This document shows, one piece after another, positions 43,224 to 51,831 of a stretch of DNA of 64,000 nt. The DNA comes from Ruminococcaceae bacterium UBA3903. GTDB lineage: Bacteria; Bacillota; Clostridia; Oscillospirales; Acutalibacteraceae. The DNA lies in the NCBI GenBank assembly GCA_002391625.1, contig DGFJ01000034.1, forward strand, positions 42,299-106,298. The letters are read 5' to 3'. The position numbers and the translations under genes are program-made. A model generated the notes under the pieces. It was given only the letters and a program-made list of their open reading frames with translations. It had not been told where the DNA came from and did no database searches. Position 1 is the stretch's first letter, and each line of letters begins with the position of its first letter.

Positions 43224-43568
43224 TTACAAAGAGTTACCTATATTTATATCAAATGGTTCAATTAATATTTTTGACAAGTCTTTTGCATAAGAATCAAAAA
43301 ACCATGCTATTGCATTCCCATAATTAATTTTATTATCAAACTCCCAAACCGAATAATATTTTACACATTTTACAATTCTGGTAAGTTCTCTAGGTGTATT
43401 ACCAAGTTCAATTCCATCAATTGTATAAAACCTTTTCATGTATTTTATAGTAATACATCCATTTTTCTTATTTTGTTCTTTTTCCATTTTTTTAGCAAAT
43501 GATTCAAATTGTTCTATCTTATCTGGTTTAACTTTAAAAAGTTTTATTTCAGTAAATGTTTTTTCCAT
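43224..43568 (-). CDS. Small ABM/dimeric alpha-beta-barrel-like protein
   Basis: A 114-residue protein whose N-terminus (MEKTFTEIKLFKVKPDKIEQ then FESFAKKMEKEQNKKNGCI) resembles antibiotic-biosynthesis-monooxygenase-type ferredoxin-like barrels; the rest (YYSVWEFDNKINYGNAIAWF) fits poorly, so the family is tentative. It lies between two 59-bp direct repeats in AT-rich DNA. The start is uncertain: ATG at 43568 with AAGGA about 14 bases upstream, or GTG at 43580 almost touching it. Possible acquired cassette. Confidence 0.6.
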   Translation of the reverse strand: MEKTFTEIKLFKVKPDKIEQFESFAKKMEKEQNKKNGCITIKYMKRFYTIDGIELGNTPRELTRIVKCVKYYSVWEFDNKINYGNAIAWFFDSYAKDLSKILIEPFDINIGNSL

Positions 43569-43635
43569 AATCGTAGTCACTATCCTTCATAAATCTCGAT
43601 TTTCCAGTCGATTCACTTCCAACGCGAACTGGAAA

Positions 43636-43694
43636 TTATCATATTGTAAACACCTGACGAAAAAGAGGCAGAAGTTTTTGGGTCAGATTATGCT
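43636..43694. repeat. Direct repeat R2 (59 bp) with adjacent hairpin
   Basis: Second copy of R1 with three substitutions. Directly to its left TTTCCAGT (43601-43608) and ACTGGAAA (43628-43635) form a hairpin that ends where the repeat starts; R1 lacks that hairpin. R2 separates the ABM-like gene from a GNAT gene, both minus strand. Confidence 0.9.
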
Positions 43695-43718
43695 TATAAT
43701 GTGTGGTTAAATCAAATT

Positions 43719-44135
43719 TCATTTAACTTCGTGCATTAATTTTAATCTTTGAGCCTCATTTGCACTAAAGCCAAATTTCTCATAAAAGGGAATTTTATCA
43801 GGCATAGCGCACAGTTCTACAAAAATATTTGTTCCTTTAATACCATTATCATTAACAAAAGTCTTCATTTCCTCAATAAGCATTCTTCCAATTCCTTTGT
43901 TTTGATACTCTGGTTTTACTACAACATCCTTAATATAATAATTAAGACCCATATCACCAATCATTCTTGCCATTGCTATTACATTGTCACCATCATAAAT
44001 AGAAACTCTAAATAATGTATGATTCATTGCAAGTTTGGTTTGTTCAATTGTTGGACCACCTCCCCATACAGACTCCCAAAGTATGATAAATTCCTCTGCT
44101 GTCAATGCATTGTATTTTGTAATTAAATCTTTCAT
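43719..44135 (-). CDS. GNAT family N-acetyltransferase
   Basis: The 138-residue single-domain GNAT has IKDVVVKPEYQNKGIGRMLI, containing the acetyl-CoA loop Q-N-K-G-I-G, followed by FVELCAMPDKIPFYEKFGF. Substrate unknown; similar small GNATs are often annotated as aminoglycoside- or polyamine-like acetyltransferases without proof. TTGGAGG lies 7 bases before the ATG at 44135. It lies just after direct repeat R2 and may belong to the same accessory insertion. Confidence 0.9.
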   Translation of the reverse strand: MKDLITKYNALTAEEFIILWESVWGGGPTIEQTKLAMNHTLFRVSIYDGDNVIAMARMIGDMGLNYYIKDVVVKPEYQNKGIGRMLIEEMKTFVNDNGIKGTNIFVELCAMPDKIPFYEKFGFSANEAQRLKLMHEVK

Positions 44136-44204
44136 TAATACCTCCAATTATATAAATAATCTTGTCTAAACTTTATCATTAATCAATTAGCATATCAATA
44201 GATA

Positions 44205-44240
44205 TATAAAAAAGATTGTCAACAAAATCGACAATCTTTT
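44205..44240 (-). terminator. Terminator of the tRNA-Arg gene
   Basis: AAAGATTGTC (44211-44220) pairs with GACAATCTTT (44230-44239); on the minus strand TTTTTT follows. Confidence 0.85.
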
Positions 44241-44317
44241 TGGCCCGCCCGAGAGGATTTGAACCTCCGATCTCCGGAATCGGAATCCGTTGCGTTATCC
44301 AGCTACGCTACGGGCGG
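44241..44317 (-). tRNA. tRNA-Arg (anticodon CCG)
   Basis: The minus strand folds with acceptor CCGCCCG/CGGGCGG, D stem GCGT/ACGC, anticodon stem CGGA/TCCG with loop TTCCGAT (anticodon CCG), T arm GGAGG-TTCAAAT-CCTCT, discriminator G and encoded CCA (44243-44241). The first anticodon-stem pair is an A-G mismatch. Confidence 0.95.
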
Positions 44318-44326
44318 ATGTGAATA

Positions 44327-44356
44327 CAAAAGGCGGAGCTTTTAAAGGCTCCGCCA
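44327..44356 (-). terminator. Terminator of the S10-spc-alpha operon
   Basis: GGCGGAGC (44332-44339) pairs with GCTCCGCC (44348-44355); on the minus strand TTTTG follows. It closes the operon 25 bases after rplQ, next to the tRNA-Arg gene. Confidence 0.85.
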
Positions 44357-44380
44357 TAGCTTTATTGATACATAAAGTAA

Positions 44381-44722
44381 TTAGATAAGCTCGATAATAG
44401 CCATCTCAGCAGCATCGCCACGACGAGGTCCTAGCTTTGTAATGCGAGTATATCCGCCGTTTTTATCAGCGTACTTTGGAGCAATATCCTTAAATAGCTT
44501 GTAAGTAACGTCTTCTTTAGTAACAAAAGACATAACCATACGCTTATTGTTAAGATTTTCTTCCTTAGCTATTGTGATCATCTTCTCTGCTAGAGAGCTA
44601 ACCTCTTTAGCACGAGTTACAGTAGTCTCAATCTTTCCGTTTTCAAAAAGAAAAGTTACCATTGCTCTAAGCATTGCAGTTCTATGAGCAGTAGCTCTTC
44701 CTAATTTTCTTGTTCCTGGCAT
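44381..44722 (-). CDS. rplQ: 50S ribosomal protein L17
   Basis: 113 residues, start MPGTRKLGRATAHRTAMLRA, with the family's VTRAKEVSSLAEKMITIAK segment (split) and RITKLGPRRGDAAEMAIIEL at the end. L17 sits near the exit tunnel on the solvent side of the 50S. Last gene of the operon, after rpoA, as in other bacteria. Confidence 0.97.
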   Translation of the reverse strand: MPGTRKLGRATAHRTAMLRAMVTFLFENGKIETTVTRAKEVSSLAEKMITIAKEENLNNKRMVMSFVTKEDVTYKLFKDIAPKYADKNGGYTRITKLGPRRGDAAEMAIIELI

Positions 44723-44768
44723 TGAAAATTCACTCCTTTACCATGTAATTTGCAAAAGGATTCATATA

Positions 44769-45722
44769 TTATTCGTCATCCTTCTGAAGTGTAAATCCCA
44801 AACTGTTGAGTTTATATACAACCTCTTCCAGCGACTTACGTCCAAGGTTACGAACTTTCATCATGTCGTCCTCGGTCTTGTTAATCAAATCTTCAACTGT
44901 GTTTATACCTGCACGTTTCAGGCAGTTGAAAGAACGTACAGACAGGTCAAGCTCTTCGATGGTCATCTCTAAAACTTTTTCCTTACCCTTGTCGTCTTTT
45001 TCAACCATAATCTCTGTGCTATGACCCTTGTCTGACAAGTCAACGAACAAGTTAAGATGTTCAGTTAAAACCTTAGCAGCCAATGAAACAGCTTCCTGAG
45101 CGTTGATAACACCGTTTGTCCATACATCTAATGTAAGCTTGTCATAGTCAGTTATCTGACCAACACGAGTGTTTTCAACAGTATAATTAACCTTTAATAC
45201 AGGTGTAAAAATTGAATCTATAGGTAAAACGCCGATAACTGTGTTGCCTGCAAGTTGTTTATTACGCTCTGCTGGTACATAGCCTCTGCCCTTATCCAGA
45301 GTAATCTCCATATAAAGTTTAGCGTCATCACCTAAGGTTGCAATATGCATATCAGGGTTTAAAATCTCAACCTCACTGTCGCAACTAATAGAATCAGCTG
45401 TAATCTCACATGGACCCTCAGCATTAATCTCTACAGTTTTTTCTCCGCTACAATGTAGCTTAGCAGTAAGACCTTTCATATTAAGGACGATTTCTGTTAC
45501 GTCCTCTTTTACTCCGGGAATGGTTGAAAATTCATGAAGGACACCGTCAATCTTAATGGATTTAACAGCTACACCCTCAAGTGAAGAAAGTAAAACTCTT
45601 CTTAAACTATTACCAAGAGTGTTGCCAAAGCCACGTTCCAGTGGCTCTACAACAAACTTACCATGTTTACCGTCGTTCGACAATTCTTCGGTTTCGATTC
45701 TTGGCTTTTCTATTTCAATCAT
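44769..45722 (-). CDS. rpoA: RNA polymerase alpha subunit
   Basis: 317 residues: N-terminal assembly domain (GNTLGNSLRRVLLSSLEGVA, the dimerisation and beta-contacting part) and C-terminal domain (about 250-317: LDLSVRSFNCLKRAGINTV, KVRNLGRKSLEEV) that contacts UP elements and activators. Full length, between rpsD and rplQ. Confidence 0.98.
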   Translation of the reverse strand: MIEIEKPRIETEELSNDGKHGKFVVEPLERGFGNTLGNSLRRVLLSSLEGVAVKSIKIDGVLHEFSTIPGVKEDVTEIVLNMKGLTAKLHCSGEKTVEINAEGPCEITADSISCDSEVEILNPDMHIATLGDDAKLYMEITLDKGRGYVPAERNKQLAGNTVIGVLPIDSIFTPVLKVNYTVENTRVGQITDYDKLTLDVWTNGVINAQEAVSLAAKVLTEHLNLFVDLSDKGHSTEIMVEKDDKGKEKVLEMTIEELDLSVRSFNCLKRAGINTVEDLINKTEDDMMKVRNLGRKSLEEVVYKLNSLGFTLQKDDE

Positions 45723-45795
45723 CAGCGAACCTCCTCCTGAACATTAGGCAGACAGTGCTGCCACTGCGTGTAAACCTATAATAAATAAAAAAGGA

Positions 45796-46398
45796 TTACT
45801 TGGAGTACAACTCAACAATAAGATGTTCTTCAACAGGGAAGTCAACGTCTTCTCTCTGTGGTAGAGCAATTACCTTACCGCCTAGTAGGTTTTCAGCTTT
45901 TTCCAACCACTTTGGTGCTGCATAAGAAGCAGTTTGACCCTCAGCAATTGTCTTAAATCTTGTAGTTGAACGGCTCTTTTCGCATACTTCAATAACATCG
46001 CCAGCTTTTACAAGGAAAGATGGGATATCTACACGAGTACCGTTAACTGTAAAGTGACCATGATTAACAAGCTGTCTAGCTTCACGTCTAGTAGTAGCAA
46101 GGCCTAATCTAAATACTACATTGTCCAGTCTACGCTCAATAATTGTTAGTAGAACTGCACCAGTCTTACCCTCTGCCTTAGCGGCTTTTTCGTAGTAAGC
46201 TCTGAACTGCTTCTCCATGATACCATATACAAACTTAACCTTTTGTTTTTCTGTTAACTGAAGGCTATATTCGCTCTTCTTTCTTCTAGAGTTACCATTA
46301 GGGTTTCTGTTAGAAGTTTTCTTAGAATATCCCATTACTGCTGGAGATAAACCAAGTGTTCTGCATCGTTTTGCTATTGGTTGCATATTCTTAGCCAT
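45796..46398 (-). CDS. rpsD: 30S ribosomal protein S4
   Basis: 200 residues, with EKQKVKFVYGIMEKQFRAYY and the S4 RNA-binding domain RLDNVVFRLGLATTRREARQ. The N-terminus lacks the zinc cysteines of some S4 forms. The ATG at 46398 follows GGAGGAAAA; the longer frame to 46455 overlaps rpsK and is not used. S4 is an early 16S binder and often the autoregulator of the alpha operon. Confidence 0.97.
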   Translation of the reverse strand: MAKNMQPIAKRCRTLGLSPAVMGYSKKTSNRNPNGNSRRKKSEYSLQLTEKQKVKFVYGIMEKQFRAYYEKAAKAEGKTGAVLLTIIERRLDNVVFRLGLATTRREARQLVNHGHFTVNGTRVDIPSFLVKAGDVIEVCEKSRSTTRFKTIAEGQTASYAAPKWLEKAENLLGGKVIALPQREDVDFPVEEHLIVELYSK

Positions 46399-46424
46399 AG
46401 GTTTTTTTCCTCCTTCTCTATTTA

Positions 46425-46826
46425 CTATACACGTCTTCTCTTTGGAGGACGACATCCGTTATGAGGAATTGGAGTAACATCTTTAATCATGTTAACCTCA
46501 AGACCAGCTGACTGTAAAGCACGGATTGCAGCTTCTCTGCCTGCACCCGGTCCCTTTACATAAACTTCTACGGATTTCATACCGTGCTCCATTGCAACCT
46601 TAGCTGCCGTTTCAGCTGCTGATTGAGCTGCGAAAGGAGTAGATTTACGAGAACCTCTGAAACCCAACTCTCCGGCACTAGCCCAAGAAATTGCGTTACC
46701 CTGTGTATCTGAAATTGTAACGATTGTGTTGTTAAATGTAGATTGAATATGAGCTGCGCCACGTTCAACATTTTTACGCTCACGACGTCTACGCACTGCA
46801 GTTTTTTTACCCTTTGGTGCTGCCAT
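46425..46826 (-). CDS. rpsK: 30S ribosomal protein S11
   Basis: 133 residues, with AHIQSTFNNTIVTISDTQGN, GFRGSRKSTPFAAQ, VYVKGPGAGREAAIRALQ and the end PPKRRRV. Platform protein of the 30S, between rpsM and rpsD. Confidence 0.98.
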   Translation of the reverse strand: MAAPKGKKTAVRRRRERKNVERGAAHIQSTFNNTIVTISDTQGNAISWASAGELGFRGSRKSTPFAAQSAAETAAKVAMEHGMKSVEVYVKGPGAGREAAIRALQSAGLEVNMIKDVTPIPHNGCRPPKRRRV

Positions 46827-46844
46827 AGGTTATTCCCTCCTTAC

Positions 46845-47213
46845 TTATTTCTTTTTGTTTGCCATTGTTTTTCTAGGTCCCTTACGAGTACGAGCGTTAG
46901 TCTTTGAACGCTGACCTCTTACAGGTAAACCCTTACGGTGACGAACACCACGATAGCAACCAATTTCAATAAGTCTTTTAATATCAAAAGCTACGTCACG
47001 TCTAAGGTCACCCTCAACACGACAGTTATGATCGATATATTCTCTTAGCTTTGAAACTTCGTCCTCGGTTAGATCTCTAACACGAGTGTCTGGGTTAATA
47101 CCAGTTGCAGCAATAATGTCGCTTGCAGTTTTACGGCCAATACCAAAGATATAAGACAAGCCTATTTCAACTCTCTTATCTCTTGGTAAGTCAACACCTG
47201 CTATACGAGCCAT
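46845..47213 (-). CDS. rpsM: 30S ribosomal protein S13
   Basis: 122 residues, start MARIAGVDLPRDKRVEIGLS, with HRKGLPVRGQRSKTNARTRK. Contacts tRNA and L5 at the subunit head bridge. First S-protein gene after rpmJ. Confidence 0.98.
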   Translation of the reverse strand: MARIAGVDLPRDKRVEIGLSYIFGIGRKTASDIIAATGINPDTRVRDLTEDEVSKLREYIDHNCRVEGDLRRDVAFDIKRLIEIGCYRGVRHRKGLPVRGQRSKTNARTRKGPRKTMANKKK

Positions 47214-47291
47214 AGTTGCACCTCCATAATTATAATAAATACGTTATACTTTTATTAATACATTTCGTCGAATGAAGATAATTATTTTACC

Positions 47292-47405
47292 TTAACCCTG
47301 ACGTTGTTTATGCTTAGGATTTTCACAGATAACCATTACTTTTCCTTTGCGTTTGATTACTTTGCATTTTTCACAAATTTTCTTTACAGAAGGTCTGACT
47401 TTCAC
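47292..47405 (-). CDS. rpmJ: 50S ribosomal protein L36 (zinc type)
   Basis: A 37-residue product of the minus strand starting with GTG: VKVRPSVKKICEKCKVIKRK, then KVMVICENPKHKQRQG. The Cys-x2-Cys, Cys and His are the zinc ligands of the C+ form. AAGGAATG lies 8 bases upstream. It fills the gap between infA and rpsM, its usual place. Confidence 0.96.
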   Translation of the reverse strand: MKVRPSVKKICEKCKVIKRKGKVMVICENPKHKQRQG

Positions 47406-47438
47406 TAGTAATCATTCCTTTCAATAATACTCTGCTAT

Positions 47439-47657
47439 TTACTTACTACGCCATGTTATACGGCCACGGGTTAAATCATATGGTGACATTTCAACCGTTA
47501 CCTTATCACCTGGCAATATTCTAATAAAATTCATTCTCAGCTTACCTGAGATTACAGCCAAAATTATATGACCGTTTGGTAGCTCTACCATAAACTGTGC
47601 GTTAGGCAGCGCCTCGGTTACTACACCTTCGATTTCAATTACATCCTGTTTTGACAT
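47439..47657 (-). CDS. infA: Translation initiation factor IF-1
   Basis: 72 residues, start MSKQDVIEIEGVVTEALPNA, with the OB-fold motif GHIILAVISGKLRMNFIRIL and end PYDLTRGRITWRSK. IF-1 occupies the A site during initiation. It lies between the KOW protein gene and rpmJ. Confidence 0.98.
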   Translation of the reverse strand: MSKQDVIEIEGVVTEALPNAQFMVELPNGHIILAVISGKLRMNFIRILPGDKVTVEMSPYDLTRGRITWRSK

Positions 47658-47675
47658 ACTATTAACCTCCTCATG

Positions 47676-47933
47676 TTAAGAAATCATGTTTTTGTTCTCT
47701 TTAAATTGTCTGAGAAGCTTTTTGATTTCACGATTGGTTTGGTTTGAGCTCATTGTTACAATTACTGTAGTTACAGCTAAATGAATTAACTTTTTTTTCT
47801 TTTGTCTTTCCACTGGTCGGTGTTTTCCGTCACATATAGTAGCAAAAGCACCGTCTACGTTTGTGACAATAAAAAAGTCACCTTTATCATGTCCTGCAAT
47901 AGATCGCACGATTTGTCCTTTAACTAATTCCAT
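47676..47933 (-). CDS. KOW-domain RNA-binding protein (L14e-like)
   Basis: 85 residues starting MELVKGQIVRSIAGHDKGDF, a KOW motif like that of eukaryal L14e/L6e-type proteins, followed by a Lys-rich strand (RPVERQKKKKLIHL) and a basic tail. Such genes sit between map and infA in many Clostridia; function is probably ribosome-related but unproven. The ATG at 47933 has GAGGTG just upstream; the longer frame begins inside that site and overlaps map by one base. Confidence 0.9.
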   Translation of the reverse strand: MELVKGQIVRSIAGHDKGDFFIVTNVDGAFATICDGKHRPVERQKKKKLIHLAVTTVIVTMSSNQTNREIKKLLRQFKENKNMIS

Positions 47934-47944
47934 ACAGCACCTCA

Positions 47945-48697
47945 TTAATCAGGTAATGTAAGAATTACAGGACCATCCGGCGTAATTGCAACGCTGTGCT
48001 CAAAATGTGCTGACAATTTACCGTCTGTTGTTACAGTAGTCCAGTCGTCGTCAAGCACCTTAACAGCATGACCGCCTTGGTTAACCATAGGTTCTATGGC
48101 TATGGTCATACCAGGCATTAGGCGTACACCTCTACCCGGTGTACCGTAATTTGGTACGCTTGGATCTTCATGTAGCTTCGCACCTACTCCATGGCCGACA
48201 AAGTCCCGTACCACCGAGTAACTGCGTGCTTCGACATACTTTTGAACAGCATTGCCAATATCACCAATTCTGTTACCTGCAACGGCTTGTTCAATGCCTT
48301 TAAAAAGACTTTCTTTTGTTGCATCAAGCAAAGCCTGTGCTTCGGCAGAAATTTTGCCACATGGGAAGGTATAGGCATTATCGCCATGAAAACCTTCATA
48401 ATATGCACCAACGTCAATACTAACAATGTCGCCATCTTTTAAAATATGGCTTTTATGAGGTATGCCATGGATAACCACGTTATTTACAGAAATACAAGCA
48501 CTAGCTGGAAATCCGCCATAACCGAGAAACGAGGGAACAGCTCCCTGTTTCTCGATAAATTTGCGAACCACGGTATCTATCTCCAAAGTGGAAACACCCG
48601 GCTTAATTGCCTCACCGGCAACCTGAAGTGCTTGTGCTGAAATTCTGCCCGCATCTCGCATTTTTGAAAACTCGCGGGAAGTCTTTAGCACGATCAT
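47945..48697 (-). CDS. map: Methionine aminopeptidase type I
   Basis: 250 residues, with HGIPHKSHILKDGDIVSIDV (metal Asp), GHGVGAKLHEDPSVPNYG (metal His), IEPMVNQGG and the final EHSVAITPDG. Removes the N-terminal Met from nascent proteins. Position adk-map-infA is classic for Firmicutes. Confidence 0.97.
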   Translation of the reverse strand: MIVLKTSREFSKMRDAGRISAQALQVAGEAIKPGVSTLEIDTVVRKFIEKQGAVPSFLGYGGFPASACISVNNVVIHGIPHKSHILKDGDIVSIDVGAYYEGFHGDNAYTFPCGKISAEAQALLDATKESLFKGIEQAVAGNRIGDIGNAVQKYVEARSYSVVRDFVGHGVGAKLHEDPSVPNYGTPGRGVRLMPGMTIAIEPMVNQGGHAVKVLDDDWTTVTTDGKLSAHFEHSVAITPDGPVILTLPD

Positions 48698-48700
48698 ATT

Positions 48701-49333
48701 TTACGCCTCGATCTCTTTTAAAACCAATGCAGATGTCTCTGCAATTTCCTCTTGACCTTCAACAATAGCAAGCTTACCCTGCTTTGAATAATAGTCCTTC
48801 AGTGGTTCAGTTTCTTTGTGATATACATCCAGACGAGCCATAACTGTATCAGGATGGTCATCCTTACGTTGAACAAGGGTACCTGCACATAAGTTACAAA
48901 TGCCGTCGTTCTCTGGCTTTTTGTAAACCAAATGATAACTAGCACCGCACTTTTCGCAGACACGGCGTCCAGACATTCTAGCAACGATGTTCTCATCAGG
49001 TACTTCAATATCAATTACCTTATCAATAACAACGCCCATAGCATCCAGAGCCTCGGCCTGTGGAATAGTTCTTGGGAAGCCGTCAAGTACAAAACCATTT
49101 GCACAATCGTCCTCAGCAAGTCTTTCCTTAATAATGCCAATTACAACTTCATCAGGAACTAGCTTGCCCTCGTCCATAAAGGACTTTGCCTTTAAACCCA
49201 TTTCTGTGCCGCTTTTCAACGCTGCACGGATAATATTACCCGTAGAAATAGTTGGGATAGATAAGTGCGTACAGATTAACTCTGCCTGAGTACCCTTACC
49301 AGCACCAGGTGCACCTAAAAGAATAATATTCAT
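48701..49333 (-). CDS. adk: Adenylate kinase
   Basis: 210 residues: P-loop GAPGAGKGTQ, FVLDGFPRTIPQAEAL, and a LID domain with four Cys (CEKCGASYH, CNLCAG), the zinc-binding Gram-positive type. Balances AMP, ADP and ATP. Gene between secY and map. Confidence 0.98.
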   Translation of the reverse strand: MNIILLGAPGAGKGTQAELICTHLSIPTISTGNIIRAALKSGTEMGLKAKSFMDEGKLVPDEVVIGIIKERLAEDDCANGFVLDGFPRTIPQAEALDAMGVVIDKVIDIEVPDENIVARMSGRRVCEKCGASYHLVYKKPENDGICNLCAGTLVQRKDDHPDTVMARLDVYHKETEPLKDYYSKQGKLAIVEGQEEIAETSALVLKEIEA

Positions 49334-49357
49334 AATCTTCTACTCCTTGCTAATTAA

Positions 49358-50662
49358 TTAATCTAAGAATCCTTTATAATGACGCATCATCATCTGAGAT
49401 TCCATCTGCTTAACTGTATCAAGAGCAACACCAACAAGGATAATTACTGAAGTACCGCCTAATGCCATACTGCTCATACCTGTTACATTGCCATAGATAA
49501 TTGGTAGCAAAGCTATGAACGCTAGGAACAAAGCACCAATTAAAGTAATTCTAGATAAAATTTTAGCGATAAAGTCAGTGGTAGGCTTACCAGGACGAAT
49601 ACCTGGTATTGTACCATTGTTCTGACGAAGATTATTGGACATTTCAATAGGATTATACTGAATTGTAGTATAGAAATATGCAAACATTATAATTAATAAG
49701 AAATACAATAAAGCATATATCCAGCTACTTGTAGAGAACGCATCTATAAAGCTCTTCCAGAAACCTTCTATGTTAGGGAAGAATAGCTCCAATGTACGTG
49801 GGATAGAAAGTATTGAGCTAGCAAAGATAACCGGCAGAACGCCGCCCATACCAATTTTAATTGGTAGATGGCTGCTTTGACCGCCATACATCTTTCTGCC
49901 AACAACTCTCTTTGCATATTGAATTGGGATACGTCTTTCTGCATCATACATAAATACGATAACCCAAATTACAAACAAGAACAAGATTACAAATAAAGGA
50001 ACCAAGAAGAAGTACTGTGTTGTACCCTCCATAGCCATATCAATGTAACCCTTCAACTGAGTAATTATCAATGGCATTCTAGCTACGATACCTGCAAACA
50101 ATAGGATTGAGATACCGTTACCAATGCCGAACTGGTTAATTTGCTCGCCTAACCACATCATTAATGCAGTACCAGCAGTAAATACCAAAATAATTACAAT
50201 CGCTGCGAAGATAGCATCAAAACCATCTTTAAATACAACTACTTTTGAGTTAAATAAATAGAAATAATAAGCTATACCTTGTATAAGACCAAGACCAACG
50301 GTTGTATATCTTGTAATAGTACCCAGCTTTTTACGACCTTCCTCGCCCTCTTTGGATAATCTTTCAAGAGCAGGAATAGCAACAGTTAAAAGCTGAATGA
50401 TAATTGAAGAGTTGATGTACGGGGTAACACTCATTGCAAACAATGTTGCGTTTGAGAAAGCACCGCCGGACAGAGTGTCCAAATATGCAAAAATTGAACC
50501 AGAATCAGCAACGCCGCCCATGGCGGATTGCAGAGCCGCCATATCCAGAAAAGGTACAGGAATAACTGAACCTATTCTGAATACGATGATGATTAGAAGT
50601 GTGAACAGAATCTTCTTACGAAGCTCTGGTATTCTCCAGGCGTTCTGAATGGTTTTAAACAT
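49358..50662 (-). CDS. secY: Preprotein translocase subunit SecY
   Basis: 434 residues with ten transmembrane helices, start MFKTIQNAWRIPELRKKILF, plug region SGGAFSNATLFAMSVTPYIN, EEGEEGRKKLGTITRYTT cytoplasmic loop, and LRQNNGTIPGIRPGKPT. Forms the protein channel with SecE/G. Start overlaps the rplO stop by one base. Confidence 0.98.
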   Translation of the reverse strand: MFKTIQNAWRIPELRKKILFTLLIIIVFRIGSVIPVPFLDMAALQSAMGGVADSGSIFAYLDTLSGGAFSNATLFAMSVTPYINSSIIIQLLTVAIPALERLSKEGEEGRKKLGTITRYTTVGLGLIQGIAYYFYLFNSKVVVFKDGFDAIFAAIVIILVFTAGTALMMWLGEQINQFGIGNGISILLFAGIVARMPLIITQLKGYIDMAMEGTTQYFFLVPLFVILFLFVIWVIVFMYDAERRIPIQYAKRVVGRKMYGGQSSHLPIKIGMGGVLPVIFASSILSIPRTLELFFPNIEGFWKSFIDAFSTSSWIYALLYFLLIIMFAYFYTTIQYNPIEMSNNLRQNNGTIPGIRPGKPTTDFIAKILSRITLIGALFLAFIALLPIIYGNVTGMSSMALGGTSVIILVGVALDTVKQMESQMMMRHYKGFLD

Positions 50663-51102
50663 TAGATCACCTCTGCCTTTCCACCTGCTGCCTCAATCTT
50701 CTCTTTAGCAGAAGCGGAGAAAGCGTTAACTTTAACTTCTAACTTCTTTGTAAGATTACCGTTTCCGAGAATCTTAATACCGTCGAATGAATTTTTAACA
50801 AGTCCTGCGTTAACTAAAGCCATAGTATCAACTACAGTTCCGTCTTCAAACTTGTTTAGGCTACCAACATTGATTGCTACTATTTCTTTAGCAAAAATAT
50901 TGTTGAAACCTCTTTTAGGAATACGTCTTTGTAAAGGCATCTGTCCGCCTTCAAAACCTGGACGTACGCCACCGCCTGATCTAGCTTTTTGACCTTTATG
51001 GCCTTTACCAGCAGTTTTACCTTGTCCTGAACCGTGTCCACGTCCAATACGCTTTGTATCTTTCCTTGAACCGGCTACCGGTGAAAGTTCGTGCAACTTC
51101 AT
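50662..51102 (-). CDS. rplO: 50S ribosomal protein L15
   Basis: 146 residues, with LHELSPVAGSRKDTKRIGRG, the Gly-rich GHGSGQGKTAGKGHKGQKAR and FEGGQMPLQRRIPKRGF. Start ATG at 51102 behind GGAGGTG; the longer frame starts with GTG inside that site. Late assembly protein of the 50S. Confidence 0.97.
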   Translation of the reverse strand: MKLHELSPVAGSRKDTKRIGRGHGSGQGKTAGKGHKGQKARSGGGVRPGFEGGQMPLQRRIPKRGFNNIFAKEIVAINVGSLNKFEDGTVVDTMALVNAGLVKNSFDGIKILGNGNLTKKLEVKVNAFSASAKEKIEAAGGKAEVI

Positions 51103-51119
51103 TTTTCGCACCTCCTTGC

Positions 51120-51299
51120 TTACGCTTCGCTAACCTCGATAAGGTGAATAATTTTATTAACCTTACCTTGTGTCTGAGGATTGTCAGGCTGAGTAGTCTC
51201 GTTACCTATTTTTCTCAGACCAAGAGCCTGGGCTGTTGCAATTTGGTCTTTTTTACTGCCTATTAGACTTTTAACAAGCTTAATTTTAATTTGTGCCAT
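51120..51299 (-). CDS. rpmD: 50S ribosomal protein L30
   Basis: 59 residues on the minus strand: start MAQIKIKLVKSLIGSKKDQI, then ATAQALGLRKIGNETTQPDN and end VNKIIHLIEVSEA. AGGAGGG lies 8-9 bases before the ATG. It fills the gap between rpsE and rplO, its standard place. Confidence 0.96.
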   Translation of the reverse strand: MAQIKIKLVKSLIGSKKDQIATAQALGLRKIGNETTQPDNPQTQGKVNKIIHLIEVSEA

Positions 51300-51314
51300 C
51301 TTGCTGCCCTCCTA

Positions 51315-51812
51315 TTAAAAAATCTCTTTAACTGATTTGCCACGAATAGCGGCAACTTCTTCAGCTGAACGTAGAGCGCCAAGACCTGCTAGGGTGGCAC
51401 GAACTACGTTACATGGATTGTTAGAACGTAATGCCTTTGTTCTAATGTCCTTTATACCTACAGCCTCAACAACTGCACGTACAGGACCACCAGCGATTAC
51501 ACCAGTACCAGGAGCAGCAGGCTTCATAAGAACTCTGCCGGCACCAAACTCACCGATGATTTCGTGAGGAATTGTTGTACCTCTAAGAGAAACCTTCATC
51601 AGGTTTTTCTTAGCGTCCTCAATTCCCTTGCGGATAGCGTCTGGAACCTCGCCTGCTTTACCAATACCAAAGCCTACGATGCCGTTGCCATCTCCAACTA
51701 CTACTAAAGCAGCAAACTTGAAGATACGTCCGCCTTTAACTGTTTTAGAAACACGGTTGATTGTTACAACGCGTTCCTTTAAATCTAATGTAGATGCGTC
51801 AATTATAGCCAA
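51315..51812 (-). CDS. rpsE: 30S ribosomal protein S5
   Basis: 165 residues, with KERVVTINRVSKTVKGGRIF, GNGIVGFGIGKAGEVPDAIR, and AAPGTGVIAGGPVRAVVEAV. S5 helps set decoding fidelity and is the target of spectinomycin resistance changes in its loop near VSKTVKGGR. Confidence 0.98.
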   Translation of the reverse strand: MAIIDASTLDLKERVVTINRVSKTVKGGRIFKFAALVVVGDGNGIVGFGIGKAGEVPDAIRKGIEDAKKNLMKVSLRGTTIPHEIIGEFGAGRVLMKPAAPGTGVIAGGPVRAVVEAVGIKDIRTKALRSNNPCNVVRATLAGLGALRSAEEVAAIRGKSVKEIF

Positions 51813-51831
51813 AGTTTATTCCTCCTCCTTC

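Noticed and set aside
43119..43694. Integron gene-cassette array (attC sites)
   Set aside because: The repeats lack recognisable GTTRRRY/RYYYAAC core pairs and no integrase is present.
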